From: Tomocerus qinae
Lineage: Eukaryota; Arthropoda; Collembola; Entomobryomorpha; Tomoceridae
Assembly (NCBI GenBank): GCA_020055645.1
Contig: CM034546.1
Coordinates: forward strand, 126,067,875-126,131,874
Reading direction: 5' to 3'
Length of the DNA stretch: 64,000 nt
In this document: positions 24,491-37,470 of the stretch, in pieces
How positions within the stretch are numbered: position 1 is the first letter of the stretch
Layout of the letters: each line of letters opens with the position of its first letter
Position numbers and translations under genes: made by a program
Notes under the pieces: model-generated
Told to the model about the DNA's origin: nothing
Database searches by the model: none
What the model saw: only the letters and a program-made list of their open reading frames with translations

Positions 24491-26992
24491 CTATTCACAA
24501 GAATCTGCGTGCAATTGAACTAGTTCCTCCGGGTTGAATCCAATCAATCTCAGTTGCTTTTGTATTGTTGCATTGTCGTCACTGGTTAAATTTCTTTTTA
24601 TCGAACTGACAAGCCATCCGAAATCTCCATTTTCGTAGCAAACGACTCCGATGTGGTAACTTCGGAAATTTTTAGTGTCCACATAGGCAGCATGGCCTTT
24701 GAACCTCTCAGCTAATATTAATAAAAATCTGGTTATTATATACAGGGTGGCGCAAAATGATGTATACATGAACTTTGACCTTTAATAACTGACGATCGGT
24801 TAAGTGTATAGCAATCATATGCACACCATGCGAAAGAGTATACGTTTTTTAATCAGACTTCCGAGTTTGAAGACCCTCCGTCTCCAGGCACCGTCGTAAT
24901 CGCTCCAGCACTGACCGACCTGTTTTTTTAAATTTCCCTGATTTATTTCCCATTTCCGTAACGATGCTTTCGCGTAGTTGCAATAATGTTACTGGCTTTT
25001 CGGCATGAACATTATCCTCGAAGATTCCTCAAAGACTTAAATCACATGGTGTTACGTCCAGTGATCTTGGTGGCCATGAAACCGGTGCTCCTCTACCAAT
25101 CCATCTGTCAGGGAAGTGGGTATCAAACCATTCTCTAGCATCAAGTCTGAAATGTGCCGGTGTCCCACTTTGCATGACAAAACGAATGTGATTTGGAATT
25201 ACTTTATAGCTGGCTAATTAAATCATTTAACTAAATACCGTTCGTTACACGTTACTCCATCACAGTTAAAGAGTAAAAAAGTTTTTTGTTGGGCAGGATT
25301 GTGGTCAGGCGGAATTCTCTAACCTCTGTTTTTTGATGGAATCTGCAATGGGGATTAGTGTTTAGCAATGACAAATGACTTAATTCGCCAGACATTCATG
25401 TAATTCCAAATCACATTCACAATCGTTTAGTCATTGTGCAAGATGGGGAACCGCCCACCGCCGCATTCCAGACTTGGACAAAATGTTTATGATACCCACT
25501 TCCCTGACAGATGGATTGGTAGAGGAGCACCGGTTTCATGGCCACCAAGATCACTGGACGTAACACCATGTGATTTCAGTCTTTGAGGAATCTTCGAGGA
25601 TAATGTTCATGCCGAAAAGCCAGTAACATTATTGCAACTACGCGAAAGCATCGTTACGGAAATGGGAAATAAATCAGGGAAATTTAAAAAAAACAGGTCG
25701 GTCAGTGCTGGAGCGATTACGACGGTGCCTGGAGACGGTGGGTCTTCAAACTCAGAAATCTGATTAAAAAACGTATGCTCTTTCACATGGTGTGCATATC
25801 ATTGCAATACACTTAACCGATCGTTAGTTATTAAAGGTCAAAGTTCATGTATACATCATTTTGCGCCACCCTGTACATTTAAAAAAAAATTAATTTTAAG
25901 TTTCGCAAAATAATTTATAATAATCTCTTCTAGAAGAGCTCTTAGCAAAGGTAAAAGAAATATTTACGAAAACTAATGTTAAAACTTAACTGTAGCTTGG
26001 ATTAGTGGAACTGGTGGCTTCGCAAACTATTTTATCCCCGGCATTGTGATAACACTTTCTTGTGGCTTGTAAATTTCCAAATCCTTGGTAGATTCCTCCT
26101 ATTTCTTGATGGTTATTATCAAAAACTGTTTTAAGACAAAGATTTGACAAATCTTCATTTTCATCTACGATTCTACCCTGAAGAATCTGTGCAAAATGAC
26201 GTCTAACTGCTGCATTCCCATACAAGATGTACCATCCTTCTGGAGGGGCATTGTCATGTACCTTTACACAGAGATTATATTACATTTTACTTAAAATTTA
26301 TACATTCATATTCTTTTGTTTACATGCTGAGTTTATCTGATAGGATGACTAGCAATAGAATGGAATTGAAAGTAGACAAAACCCAATTTATGATTGTTGG
26401 TAGACCTCATGTAGTTCAATTAGGGCTATCAGTTTTACAGTGAATAACACAACAGTGAAATTTGTTGATAATATTAAGTGAATGGTACAGTTTACCGGAG
26501 GAAGTACAAAATTCTACTAGTATTGATAGCTTCAAAAAAATGTAGTTTCTTGCTACGTAGGCAAGCTGATAAATGTGTACCAATAGATAATAGTGTGCAC
26601 AACTATATTTATTATACTCGTGTATTGAGGAAGTAGCTTCTTAAGTGTATTAAGTAACTAAAAAAACTCATTTGTTATTGTGCCTAACATTTTGTATCAA
26701 TTATGTATTTAGTGCTATAGTACTATTGCTTGTATACTGATATTATTACAACCCTAAGTTAAGGGCAATATCTTGTAAATAAATAAATAAAATTGATATA
26801 AATAAAATCGTTACCTACCCATTTTGCATCAAAATTCGTATCCCTCTGTGGATTTGAACAGATTGGACTTTCATCTACAATTTCAACTTTGCAGATCTGA
26901 GAAACATTTATTCCGAAGTTGGCGAAGAAAGCAAAGAAAAATATTGAATATGTAAATTTGCAAAGATAACTTTTGGCTTTAACAATATACAT
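24491..26992 (-). CDS. Lipocalin-like secreted protein C
   Basis: Exons 26992-26819, 26261-25991 and 24711-24491 (minus strand) give 221 residues. Same architecture as B: hydrophobic signal peptide, NFDAKW, GWYILYGNAAVRRHFAQ, a cysteine pair, YHIGVVCYENGDFGW and a terminal helix ending DSCE. The second donor is the rarer GTTAAG. Intron 1 contains a LINE remnant and intron 2 a 1.1-kb fold-back DNA transposon, making this gene longer than its siblings. It is the copy next to the intact CARD-NB-ARC gene and so probably keeps the ancestral position. Confidence 0.72.
24743..25873. mobile_element. Fold-back Tc1/mariner element made of two inverted transposase ends
   Basis: Ends are CAGGGTGGCGCAAAATGATG and its complement, with TA on both sides (24741-24742, 25874-25875). 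The arms (about 24743-25130 and 25490-25873) are inverted copies of one another. Both translate in part as a DDE transposase: HFPDRWIGRGAPVSWPPRS followed by LDVTPCDF, with a TGA where a Trp codon is usual. It is thus a dead element made from two 3' halves joined head to head. Confidence 0.87.
26335..26795 (+). mobile_element. 5'-truncated non-LTR retrotransposon (Jockey/CR1-like) remnant
   Basis: The plus strand reads as broken reverse-transcriptase sequence (ELKVDKTQFMIVG), then the common C-terminal motif SLPEEVQNSTSIDSFKK after an internal deletion. It ends in a TAAATAAATAAATAA tail, as in Jockey-like LINEs. It lies in intron 1 of lipocalin C. Confidence 0.78.
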
Positions 26993-27497
26993 AATTTCCA
27001 GAAAATAATATTTCAGTTTTACTTTTAGCTATTTGATCGCATAATAATATTCTAACTTCCAAAACCTAAATACGTTCCCAATTTATATTGTTGTCCTTAA
27101 ATAGGTAGCTCAAACCCTAACAAATCTCTACCTAATTTATGCAGTTTTTCTTTGTTCAGTTTATATGTATAAGTTATAATGTAAATTTTAAGGGGATACC
27201 AATAGCTACACTTACATAATTCTGTTTCATAATACAATACAATGTGATGATATGGCACAAAGAATAGAATAATGCAGTACGGAAGAAAATAATTGTTGTA
27301 ACGCCCCATTAATTAATTGTATTTTTATCGTGTAGAAAGCACCTCATAAAACAGAGTAACAACAATTTCAACTAAAAATTCAGACCTTGAAAAACAGAAA
27401 CATAAACTTCTCCAATTTTTGTATTTTCATAATAGCTAGCTATAACCAATAGTGGTCAATGTAATACTCTTAGAAATAATTTCCACTATAAGTGAAG

Positions 27498-30400
27498 TTA
27501 AAATAGAGTGAGGAGTTTTTGGAATTCTGCTTCAGCAATGGCCTTACTCCTTCCGCCTTGAATGGAGTAAAATTCTGCCAGATAATCAAAGTCTGTAGAC
27601 ATGTCTTCAAAATCCTGTTTTTCCCAATCAATTCTTCCGATTGTAATTGTATTTATTTGAAATTTTATCCACTCCTTTAGCTCTTGAGATTTTATTGCCC
27701 TAGAATAAATGACGAGGTGGTCTGTTTGAAAATAGTTGAACAAATCCAAGATTCCGAAGAAAGGAATTCTTTCGAGAATTAATTTGTCCAATTTCTTTGC
27801 TTTTCCAATTATATTTGTGGTTTTATAGTGGAGTGTGTTGTCATTCTCGTTTGTGATTTTGATTTGCTTGACACTTTCAGGAAGTAGATCCAAATTAACT
27901 TCATTCATCCATGAAATTTGAATGTGAGTGAGTTGCATTGTCAGGAATCGGGATGAGGATATTCGAGAACTATTTTTCTTTTCGATCAGCCCTAAATATT
28001 TCAGGTCGGGTAGTTCAATGTCTTCATTCTGACTACAGATAACTTTAGAGTTATTCAAATTGAGTTCTTGAATTGTTTTTGGGAGACAAGAAATATCCAA
28101 TATAGAATTAGAAATTTCCAGTTTGTTTATTTTCATCTTTGTCTTGTGTAGAAAGGGGATATCATGCAGTCTGAGTCGTTTAATGGTCCACTTGGCCTTT
28201 TCCCAATCCACAACTTGAACATTTGTTAGATGAAGATATTCAATAGAATTGTCATCACTTAAATCAATGGAAATATTCTTCTTCATAAAATTACAATCAA
28301 GAGTCAGCCGGTTGATTTTTCTTAAGTCCAGGTGTTCATTGATAATAACTACCATTTCTTCCAAATTGCTTGCACGCAAAAAAGAAATGTTCCAAAATGT
28401 CAATTCGTTTGGGCAAAGTTGGTTCAAGTCCCATAAATTCAATGAGCAATTACCTAGCTCGATTTTCGACGTTGTTCCAGCATCTAATTGTAACGAAATA
28501 TCTTCCTCGCTTTCCGCCCGTAGATAATAACCCGAGATTTCAGCTGCAGAAAGAATTCGAATCACCAGATTTATATTGACTAAGCTTTGTTTTCCAATTA
28601 TCATTGCCTTATCATACTTCCCCAGGTGTAAATACATGATCATGAGAAATGTCCAGATTTCTTCTTGGGTGGGATCCTTTTCTAAATCCAATAATAACCG
28701 ATCTTGAACCTTCATCTGTACTTTTCTGCTCTTCAGGTATTCTAAAAGATTTTCTAATGCAACTATAACTTCATTTTCAGCTGTTTTTCGTTTTACAAAC
28801 ATGTTTTCTAGAATTTTGGAACATTTTCCATATCGTTTTACCTTTTCCAAGCAGATTGAGTAGTTGAATTTTGTGGTATGTGTCCTTAATTCTTCATCAA
28901 TAAGCTTAGACAACTCGACCGCATCTTCAATTCTTTCTTCTTTAATCAGATTCTTCAATTTTTCTTGATCGAGTAATTTTATTTTCACCTTTGGGAACTC
29001 TTTTTGAAGTTTTTCATCAGCGTATTTAGTGAATGGGATTAATTTGTAATCTACAAACCCGCTGCAGCCAAGGATTTTTCTAAGCGTCTCCTTTTCTGAC
29101 TCTTCGCCGCTGTGACGAATGACTTGTTGTAACAATCGATGGATACTTATCAATTCTAGCTCCATATCATTAGGTTTCCGCCAAATTAATTTATTCAAAA
29201 TTCCTTTGTCTGTAAATATTTGTCTCTTGCCAGTTTTGCTAACGAAGGAATATTTTTCCAGTAAGTCAATAGCTTCCAATACGTTATTTGATTTCGAACC
29301 AAATATTTTCATAAAAAAATGGGGCTCCACTTCATCTGGCCTAATATAGGCCATAACCATTAAAATTTCGTATGCCAATTTTCCGGTTTTTTCGTAGAAA
29401 ATCAAATCCAGTGAAATTTTTATATTTTTGGCGATCGTTTTTTCATAGTCATCAAATTTTTCATTAACTATAATTTTGATATCCTCAGATGACGTTTTTT
29501 CAATATAATCGCGCAAGTTAATGTTTCCGTCGTTTAATGCTGACACGGCTAGTTGAAGAGCTAGAGGAAGATTCCCCAGAAGTCGACTTAGTTCTCTCAA
29601 TTGATTTTCGGTTCGTTTTATTTCTTTATTTATATTTGTACGAAAGAATTCCAGACTTTCCTCTTCACAAAATATGTCCAGTTGTAAATCAGACAATTTT
29701 CCAAATCCGATGTTTTGGGTTCCCCAATCCCGTTTTCTAGAAGTTATAAGGCAATAAAAATTTTCAACTTTTTTAGGAAGAGCTTTCATTACTCCTTCTT
29801 CATCCCCTTTGTAGCTCTCTGCATTGTCATAAATCCAAAGACATTTAAATTCCGACAACCGTTCAAAACATTTTCTAGCATAATCTTCCACACCAACCAG
29901 TTCATGCCTGTCTTCTAATCGTAAGTCTCTTGCCAATTTTTTAAAGGACTTGAGAAGGCTCCCTTCTCCGCAGTCAATCCACAAAATGTGGTCGTATTTC
30001 TCTTGGTATTGATTTGCATACCATTTTGCAGTTAGAGTTTTTCCAACCCCACCCATACCCGAATATTTGGATGCGGCTGCAGACTCACAAATCACAACCA
30101 TTCGGTTTTCGTCTGCAAGAATCCGTTCGTGTAACTCTTCAACTAGCAATTTATCCCCAATTTTCCTCTTTTGAAGAGATTTAATTAGCAGTTTTATATC
30201 TGGCCACCATTTTAATTTTAAAATTTTAGGATGTTTAAGATTTATCTTTGGTAATGATGACAGTTGTTCAATCTGATCAGCACAGTGGTCGTTATTTGTA
30301 CATCGGAGGATGCTCAAGAATAAACGTTTGTTGCTTTCCCAATCTTTTCTTTGCAAAAAATTCAACAACTTTGCCGTTTTTTGACAAGTTGTCCTATTTT

Positions 30401-33400
30401 CGTTGTTCTGAAAATTACAATAAAACCATTGTAATTATTAATGTGTACTGAACAAAAAGGCTGCTGGTGGAAAAACCTTGAAAACCTGGTGACCGTACCA
30501 GAAATTTTAGCCCTACCAACATGCCAATGCGTCTGGTTTTCACTACACTAATATAATACTAGCCGGTCACAGGACCTAGGCCCTGTTATAAATAAAGCTA
30601 GTGTATATTTCCGGAGCGATATTGTACGATGAGAAGAAATTATTTCATATGCATAGCTTTTTCTAATTGAACTTTTCATGCTTTCTCATTTGGAGGGTCG
30701 GAGTCGGAGGTAGAGATTTTACATTGATAGGTATAAGGACTTTTGTTTTAGAAAACTGTCCGTATCTCCCGACAGGGAGGAAATACTTGGCAAGCGTATT
30801 GCCTTGTATCATAATTTCAACAATGTAAATGGCCAGATTTTAAATTTTCCCACACATGAAATAATAAGAACCTTAAGCGAACCGAAAGCTGGAAATATTT
30901 GCATACAGAACGCATGAACTGCTTTTTATGAAATATACGGACTTGTTGGGATTTACCATATATAGGTAACGATTCACCCCCTAATTGTCAACACTAAAAT
31001 CCCAACACATCAAAAGTACTTTTTGTCAACACGCTTTTCTTTTTTGTCAACACCACTTTTCCTTTTTTGCCAACAGAAATTTTTATTCATTGCACTAATT
31101 GCATTGCCTAAGAATTCCTTCCATCTACCCAACCTTTTTCTCCTTCAGCAAACTCTCCGTTTTCTTCTACCACTACTGCACTACATATATCCCTTTCTGT
31201 ACATGACCCGTACTTTTTTTCTGGTCTTTGAGTTCTTAGACTATAAATATAACCGTTTCTGGCCAGTGGTTGGGTCACTTTTTTCTTCGTTTCGGAAGTA
31301 AATAAAGAAAAATATAAATACGATGCAATTTTTCCCTTATGTATTATTGTGTAGTGCACAGCTTGAAGAGACAAAAACAAATAAATTTCAGAGTCAGAGA
31401 TTTACCTTCTATTCCCCCTTGCATTCATTGCCAGCAATTTAAATATCTGAGAATGCATAAAATGGTAATCAACCCAGGCAGTAACTTAGATTAGGAGAGG
31501 AATGTAACAACAAAACACAATATCTTACATAAACTGTATAACGTAAACTGCCCACATTTACATTTCCTTATAACGTGTTGACAAAAAGAGTCTTGGTGTT
31601 GACAGAAAAACCGAAAAAAATGTTGTTGACAAAAGAGGGTTGACAAAAAGGTGTTGACAATTAGGGGTTCTTCCATAGGTAACGTTTAATATTAGGTTCT
31701 GCTTGGCTGCGTTATGCGGCAAATTAATACACGATGATATAAACAAGCATACCGACCTACGGAATTTTTCACTGCGTAACTCGAACAACACGATTATACT
31801 ATAGAGTGATAATATACGAACCCCTGCCAATTTGTGTATGCACCAAAGTTGCCAGAAATTTACGCTTCTTTCGATACATCGGCAAATGTTATAGATAAAC
31901 CTACGTACTATTTGTGTTTAAAACCATAGTTTGCCGAAATTTACGCTACTTCGTACATATGCACACAAATAGTATGGACGATCCAACGCAACGACGTATT
32001 TTTTGAACGCAACAAGGTAGCGTGTGTAGATTGTAGATGTACGCAACCTTGGTACATGCACCAATAGCAAGGGGCAAAACTATTTGTGCATGTAGTTTAT
32101 AAAGCAGCGCAAATTTCAAGCAACTTTGGTACATATGTACACTAATGGCAGTAAGCATAATGCTTACTCCCATTACTTAAGTCAGAGGTTACTCATAACT
32201 ATAACTCGGAGTCACAAAATAGTCTAAAACTTCACCTTAGTACAACCTAGGGTCAACTTTTTTGTATTGAAATAGCAGTGTGTAACTATTGGCACCTAAC
32301 CATGGACGACTACCCGGGTATAGGGTTACGTTACTTTGACCCGCCATTATGCATACTGCCCTAAGAGTACGTACGTTAGTCCATACTTTTAGCGTAAAAG
32401 TATGACAATATCTGATAGGTTCCAATACACGGTATCAGCGGTACAAGCAGTACCTGCCTACTCCGTCCGCCACGTACCATCTTACCTTAAATTTTCCGTT
32501 ACCCGGCATCAGCGGTACAAGGAGTAATGTGAGACTCAGGGTAATATAGACCCGTACGGAATTACAAGCGTGTGTAGGAATTGTGACTATTTTCATGAAA
32601 CCATGGCAATACCATACCCATCCATGCTTTGCGATACCTGAATCGTCCGGATTCTCACATTATTTGACTATTCTGCCGCCACGAAACCTAGAATATGGCG
32701 CAATGTTCCTCGGAGTCAGAGCACAGTTTCGGAGTAGAATGTACTGGCACTCACGGTGTCAGACCTCCAGTCGTGTTGGGACGTGCGGGCGACTCAGAGC
32801 TTCTTTAGCTGCCCTCTTCTCTTGCTTACTTTTCCCTTCCCTCCAAAATCCCCCTCCCCCCAAAATTCCCCTCCCCCTAAAAATTCCTCCCCCCCAAAAT
32901 CCACCCTCCCCAAAATATTCCCCCCAAATTCCTTCCCCCTACCCCTATAGTCATAGCCGACAGCTGAGTTGTTGGTTATACAGGTAGAAGCCCTTGGGCA
33001 GAGCCCAAGGACAGATAATGAGAATAAAAAATGGTAATATAGTAACCAGTGAGAACAAGTTTTTTCCGCTAGCGAAAAAGGCGGGGAATTGGGATTACTA
33101 CTTACTACTGGTGCTCCTATTATACCCCATTTCAGCGTACTAGTAAAATTAACCATTTTTTACATACTTAGCCATAATATATTATATACTGAGAAATGAT
33201 CACCTATTTGGAAATAAATTCTAAAATTTGAAATCATTTTCACGAGTTTAATATGTATGTATACTGTTCGGAATTGATAGTATAACCTTTTACCGGATTG
33301 TGTGATCTGGTGGTTTTCTATTTCTATCTACTAGATTTAATCCCAGGTTGTAAGGCTGAAATTAAAGAGCTAGGAGTATGCCTGAATGCGTGTATGTCAA

Positions 33401-36028
33401 CTGTTAATGTGTGATCTAAATCTCTAAAAAATGCACTTTTCTATCAATGCGTAATCTGTCCCAATCGCAATTAGGAATAAAATGACTTGGACCAAAATGT
33501 CCATTCACACAATTAATTTATTCTTCTTCTTGAAATCAATCATAATTCCAAAAATACTATCAAATTCACACGCACTCAAATCTCTTTCGCACTGAAGTTC
33601 ACAAAGTACTTCTCTCGGTCAAGTCCAAAGACATACTGAAACTTCTAGTCTCTCGTCCGCACACACGCTTCACTCATACGTTTGTTACCACGATTCTCAC
33701 ATCATTCAAACGTTTTAACAATATCATTTGCGCATGTGCTGCACTATAGCTATTACATTCATATTATTATACACTTGGACCTAAAGCATTATATAAATTC
33801 TATCTTTTATAATTCTACAATTCTACAGCATTATATAAATTCTACATTTTATAATTCTACAAAACCCGAACATATACCAATCCTTATAAATAAACGGCTA
33901 AGATCTAATTCCGTAGGTTTGTTTGTACTCCCGTGTGTTGATTTGCCGTAATTCTAAAACCCAGCCAAGCACATAATAACGCACATAATGAGGCAAATTC
34001 CAACACGTCCGCAGCAGAAAAACTTGGTGTCAGTACGCAATTATACACTGCGCGGTCTATAGTCTCCTACGACTTACAAGGCACAAAAAAATTCATAACA
34101 GGAACAATGCATGCATTCTGTATGGAAATTATTCCAGCTTACAGTGCGCTTAAGGTTTCTATTACTTCATGTGCGGGAAAATTCAATTTGGCCATTTACA
34201 TTGATGTTTTGAATTGGTTTAATAAAAGTTAGATTCCCAAAAAAGTGTGTCAGTTTTCGTTTCTGTAAACTGTAAAGCAAATTTCAAAAGACTCATACTG
34301 TTTTTACCACTAATGGGGACGTTGCTAGGTAACCAGCAAAAATTATCATAGAGGATAAATGGGAATCGAGAAAATTCGTACTTTTTTTGGTAAAGTCATA
34401 AAGGATCTGAGATTACTGGTCCTACACCCATGTAGTAAATGTAAAAAAGATTCGTCAAAACTTATTCTGGAGGTTATACTTTGAAAACTTGCTTCACATT
34501 TTTGTCTCTGGCTTGAAGATATCATCGTTTGAAATTTGAAATTGATACATATATCTGTATTTGTATTTAGTGATCCCTATATCTTAAAGTTTTCCAATTG
34601 ACTTTATATCTGCAAGATTCCTCAACATTCCGCAATCATATATACATCATTGGATTCGTCGTAAACGATTGTACAATACCGTAAATATCGATAGAGTTCT
34701 GCGCGGAATTATTGTTTCAAACGCACAAAAAAGGGGTTGCTGCGGAATTATTTTTCAAACAGTCAATTACTGTTTAATTTTTATTGCAAAAGTTAAAAAT
34801 GAGAGTTTAAAACAGAAGCTCGCCTGAGTAAAGGCGACCATGTGCACATTTTTGGTAGAATAATAGTAGAAACAGATCTATTTTGATTACTAAAATCTAC
34901 AGCAATTCAAATTAAATCAACATTGATCATAATTGACTATCAAAATCAAAAAGTTTTTAATTAAGTAATAAGTTATATTTGACTATCAAAATAAATCTTA
35001 AATTTGGTAGAATAAACGGAGCAAAATATTTTCCGCTCACAATTTATAGGAAATGCAATTAAACTTTTAAATACCCATTGCCCATTTTCTACTTTGACTA
35101 TCAAAATGAAACAAAGTGAGCGAGCGGTATCTCAGCAACCAATGGACCGATTTACCCCATAATCAATAGGGATCGTCAGTGGTCCATAGGCATTGTTTTT
35201 GCTAAGTTTAGTCAATATCCGTCTTTGCATTCGAAAGTTATCGTGGGGACGGAAGGACGGACGTACGGACAGACTGTGCTGTTCTATAAGTTCGCTTGCT
35301 CAGGCGATGAGCTAAAATCACAATAAAACGCTCAACTTTCTAATCGCTTGACGTAACATGGCCAATTAAAGCTAACTCGGCCGTAAAGCGGTCCATTGTC
35401 CAATGTTGGCAGTATGTATAATGGTGATTAAAAGTATCCGAGTCAAAAATGTGGTGGGTAACCGGAGTAATTTTCCAATAGCCAAATTCTCTTTCTAAAC
35501 AAAAGTTTGACCCTAGGCCGTACTAAGGCGAAGTTTTGGAATATTTTTTTGATTCTATCAATGTAATGTAAAATCTGTACATCTGGTTCTGGCCCACATA
35601 ATAAGAAAGCATGAAAAGGCCAATGGAAATTAACATAAAAATCTATGTATCTGAAATACATTCTACCCATCGTACATATTGCCATTGCCCCGGAATACAC
35701 GCTAGCTTTACTTATAACAGGTCCTGTGACCGGTACATTATATTAGTGATGAACCCAATTGAATGCCAGTGTAATTGGCCTACTAGAAACCAATTCGTAC
35801 AAAATTGTTTGTAAATGCACTAGCCCCCCATGTACTACAGGACCTGGGTCCTGTGACCGCCTAGTAGTTTATAAGAATATCGTGTAGTGTAGCGAAACTT
35901 ACAATTTCCTCGCATTCATCTCTTGAGAAAATATTATTTTCTTCCAAGTGTAGCAGAATTTGGTGCACATTTGTCAAATTGTTGGACAAATAAACAAGGT
36001 TACGTTGAATTTCGTTTCCGCCGCTCAT
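27498..36028 (-). CDS. CARD-NB-ARC protein with leucine-rich C-terminal half (NLR/Apaf-1-like)
   Basis: Two exons, 36028-35903 and 30407-27498 (minus strand), join in phase 0 to give 1,011 residues. Exon 1 (42 codons, ending RDECEEI) and the start of exon 2 (CQKTAKLLNFLQRK and about 25 more residues) together make a full CARD, residues about 5-92. An NB-ARC ATPase follows: P-loop GMGGVGKT at 159-166, Walker B LWIYDN at 232-237, ITSR at 263-266, GNLPLAL at 320-326 and an MHD-like IHRLLQ near 464. Residues about 500-670 are helical, with a TPR-like pair. Residues about 680-960 are leucine-rich repeats of irregular type. CARD-NB-ARC proteins assemble into oligomers that activate caspases or immune signalling; here leucine-rich repeats take the place of Apaf-1's WD40 ring. 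Intron 1 is 5.5 kb and full of repeats. The exon 1 link is inferred. Confidence 0.85.
30551..30760 (+). mobile_element. Interspersed repeat family member (copy 2, partial)
   Basis: Matches the first half of the copy at 5206, beginning tagccggtcacagg. On the minus strand it ends CTAGT just after a hairpin around GGGCCTAGGTCC. It lies in intron 1 of the CARD-NB-ARC gene. Confidence 0.55.
30972..31674. mobile_element. MITE with TTGTCAACA subterminal repeats
   Basis: The ends are inverted copies sharing ACCCCCTAATTGTCAACAC (left) and its near complement (right). The word TTGTCAACA or its complement recurs about four times inside each end. ATAGGTAACG occurs on both sides (30962-30971 and 31675-31684), a likely 9-10 bp target duplication as made by Mutator-like elements (8 bp of it would fit hAT). 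No transposase is present. Confidence 0.75.
31685..35339. other. Rest of the large intron: repeats and low-complexity DNA
   Basis: Contains a short interspersed repeat with paired gccgaaatttacgc-like motifs (31845-32160), a partial family copy (32205-32360), a C-rich run (32840-32945), and a segment at about 33500-34010 that looks LTR-like on the minus strand (starts TGTTGG, with an AATAAA inside) but has no convincing paired LTR or target duplication. No exon is recognised. Confidence 0.5.
32840..32945. repeat. C-rich low-complexity tract (G-quadruplex-prone on the minus strand)
   Basis: More than ten runs of three to eight C separated by short A/T words. The minus strand, which is the coding strand of the surrounding gene, therefore has many G runs within an intron. 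Confidence 0.75.
35340..35752 (-). mobile_element. Interspersed repeat family member (copy 3, inverted)
   Basis: The reverse complement matches 5206-5625 through most of its length, including the gcctagggtcaaac and ggacaatggaccgc segments. A second short terminus of the family, with the hairpin GGACCTGGGTCC and CTAG, lies at 35842-35868, only 34 bp from exon 1 of the CARD-NB-ARC gene. Confidence 0.65.
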
Positions 36029-37470
36029 TATGTAATAGGTTATATACTTTTCTATCAAATGAGCTTAGATTCAGAAGATTCCATTGGATTTTGAAGTCCA
36101 GAGTAAACTAAGGTTCAAGTTTAATGCTATACAATTCAGAAAAGGAGCAAAAATCGATTTTTTGATTAAAATTACTTACTTTGGTTTTCAAAGCGGTATT
36201 ATGTAGCTAGTTATATTTTTCTGTCAAAAACTGGAATGTATTGAGCTTAACCAGATTAATAATTTCAGTTAAAATTCGATGCACAACAACAGAACATATA
36301 GGTATTATCTTTTTATCTTTAATTAGTATATTCTAATTCTCCTGGGAAGAAGTTCTTGGAAAATTTTGATTTCAACTTGAAGCTTAAATCAGTCGCTTAA
36401 AGACCTCCGCTATTGAAAAAATTCACAAAAATGTAGTAAAATTGTTTTTTATTCACAATTTCACAGTCAGTACTATAGCACATTTATTTTATGAAGCAAA
36501 CCAACTACTTAATTGTTTACTTAACATTCACTAACTTTTAATATTAAAAACAGAACATGGAAAAAATAGACTATATCTACACATGGAAGGATGACACAAA
36601 GACACGTCACAACCTACTAGTTATTCATTTAATATTATTATTACTGTATACATTACATGCCCTTTTACTCAAAGTAGTTGTGAACATCAGCATTAAATAT
36701 ATATTATTCGTTAAGTAGTGGAGTTGCTTTATGAGAATAAATCAGCTCCACTACCAAATCTGTCTGTCTGTAAGCATGGTAACTCAAGAACGGTTTTAGA
36801 ATTTCCTGTAAATAATCTAGGGGTAAAAAATAATAAGTTTGTAAATGGGCAACATCGGTGCCTTCTGGGGGTGGTTCGAAAACCAAACGTCAGCGTAACT
36901 TTAGTTCTGCACATCGTATTGTAAAACTCCATGAGACAGCACGTTGGAAGGGTCATTTGTTAGGTCAGGCCAAGACAAGGGCTAGTTTTTTCACCTTAAA
37001 GGTCAAAAAAACTCTCTCAAAACGTTATGTATTAACGTCCCAAACAAATAATTACTATCTCCGCTACTTTTTTATATGCATATTTGACATGGTTTATTAA
37101 TAAATCCCATACTGATGACGAGTATATTGTATTTTTACTAGAAATGTCACATTTCCCAATATAACAACTAAAATTGTCATAAAATTACTTAGTTATGTAT
37201 TTTCAAGTTTGTATGTAAAACATTTGTCATAAATCATATATAATCGTGTTTGCGGTTTATTGTTTTCTTAGTTTACGGTAATACTACCCACAAACAAGAT
37301 ACCTAACATTTAAATGTGATAATTTATAATCATACTATATTATAATTTACAGTTGTTTGTTTTTCTGTCCAACCCTTTTATGAGCATGTTGAATTCTCAT
37401 AAGAGCATGTTGAATCTCTGTTAGAGCTGGTTGAATCCCTATTAGAGCATGTTGACTACAAACTTTCTTA

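Noticed and set aside
32583-32987. 134-codon proline/serine-rich ORF
   Set aside because: Its C-terminal half comes from the C-rich tract in an intron; no domain or start context supports it.
33500-34010. Possible solo LTR on the minus strand
   Set aside because: It has a TGTTGG start and an AATAAA, but no second LTR, no defined end and no target duplication were found.
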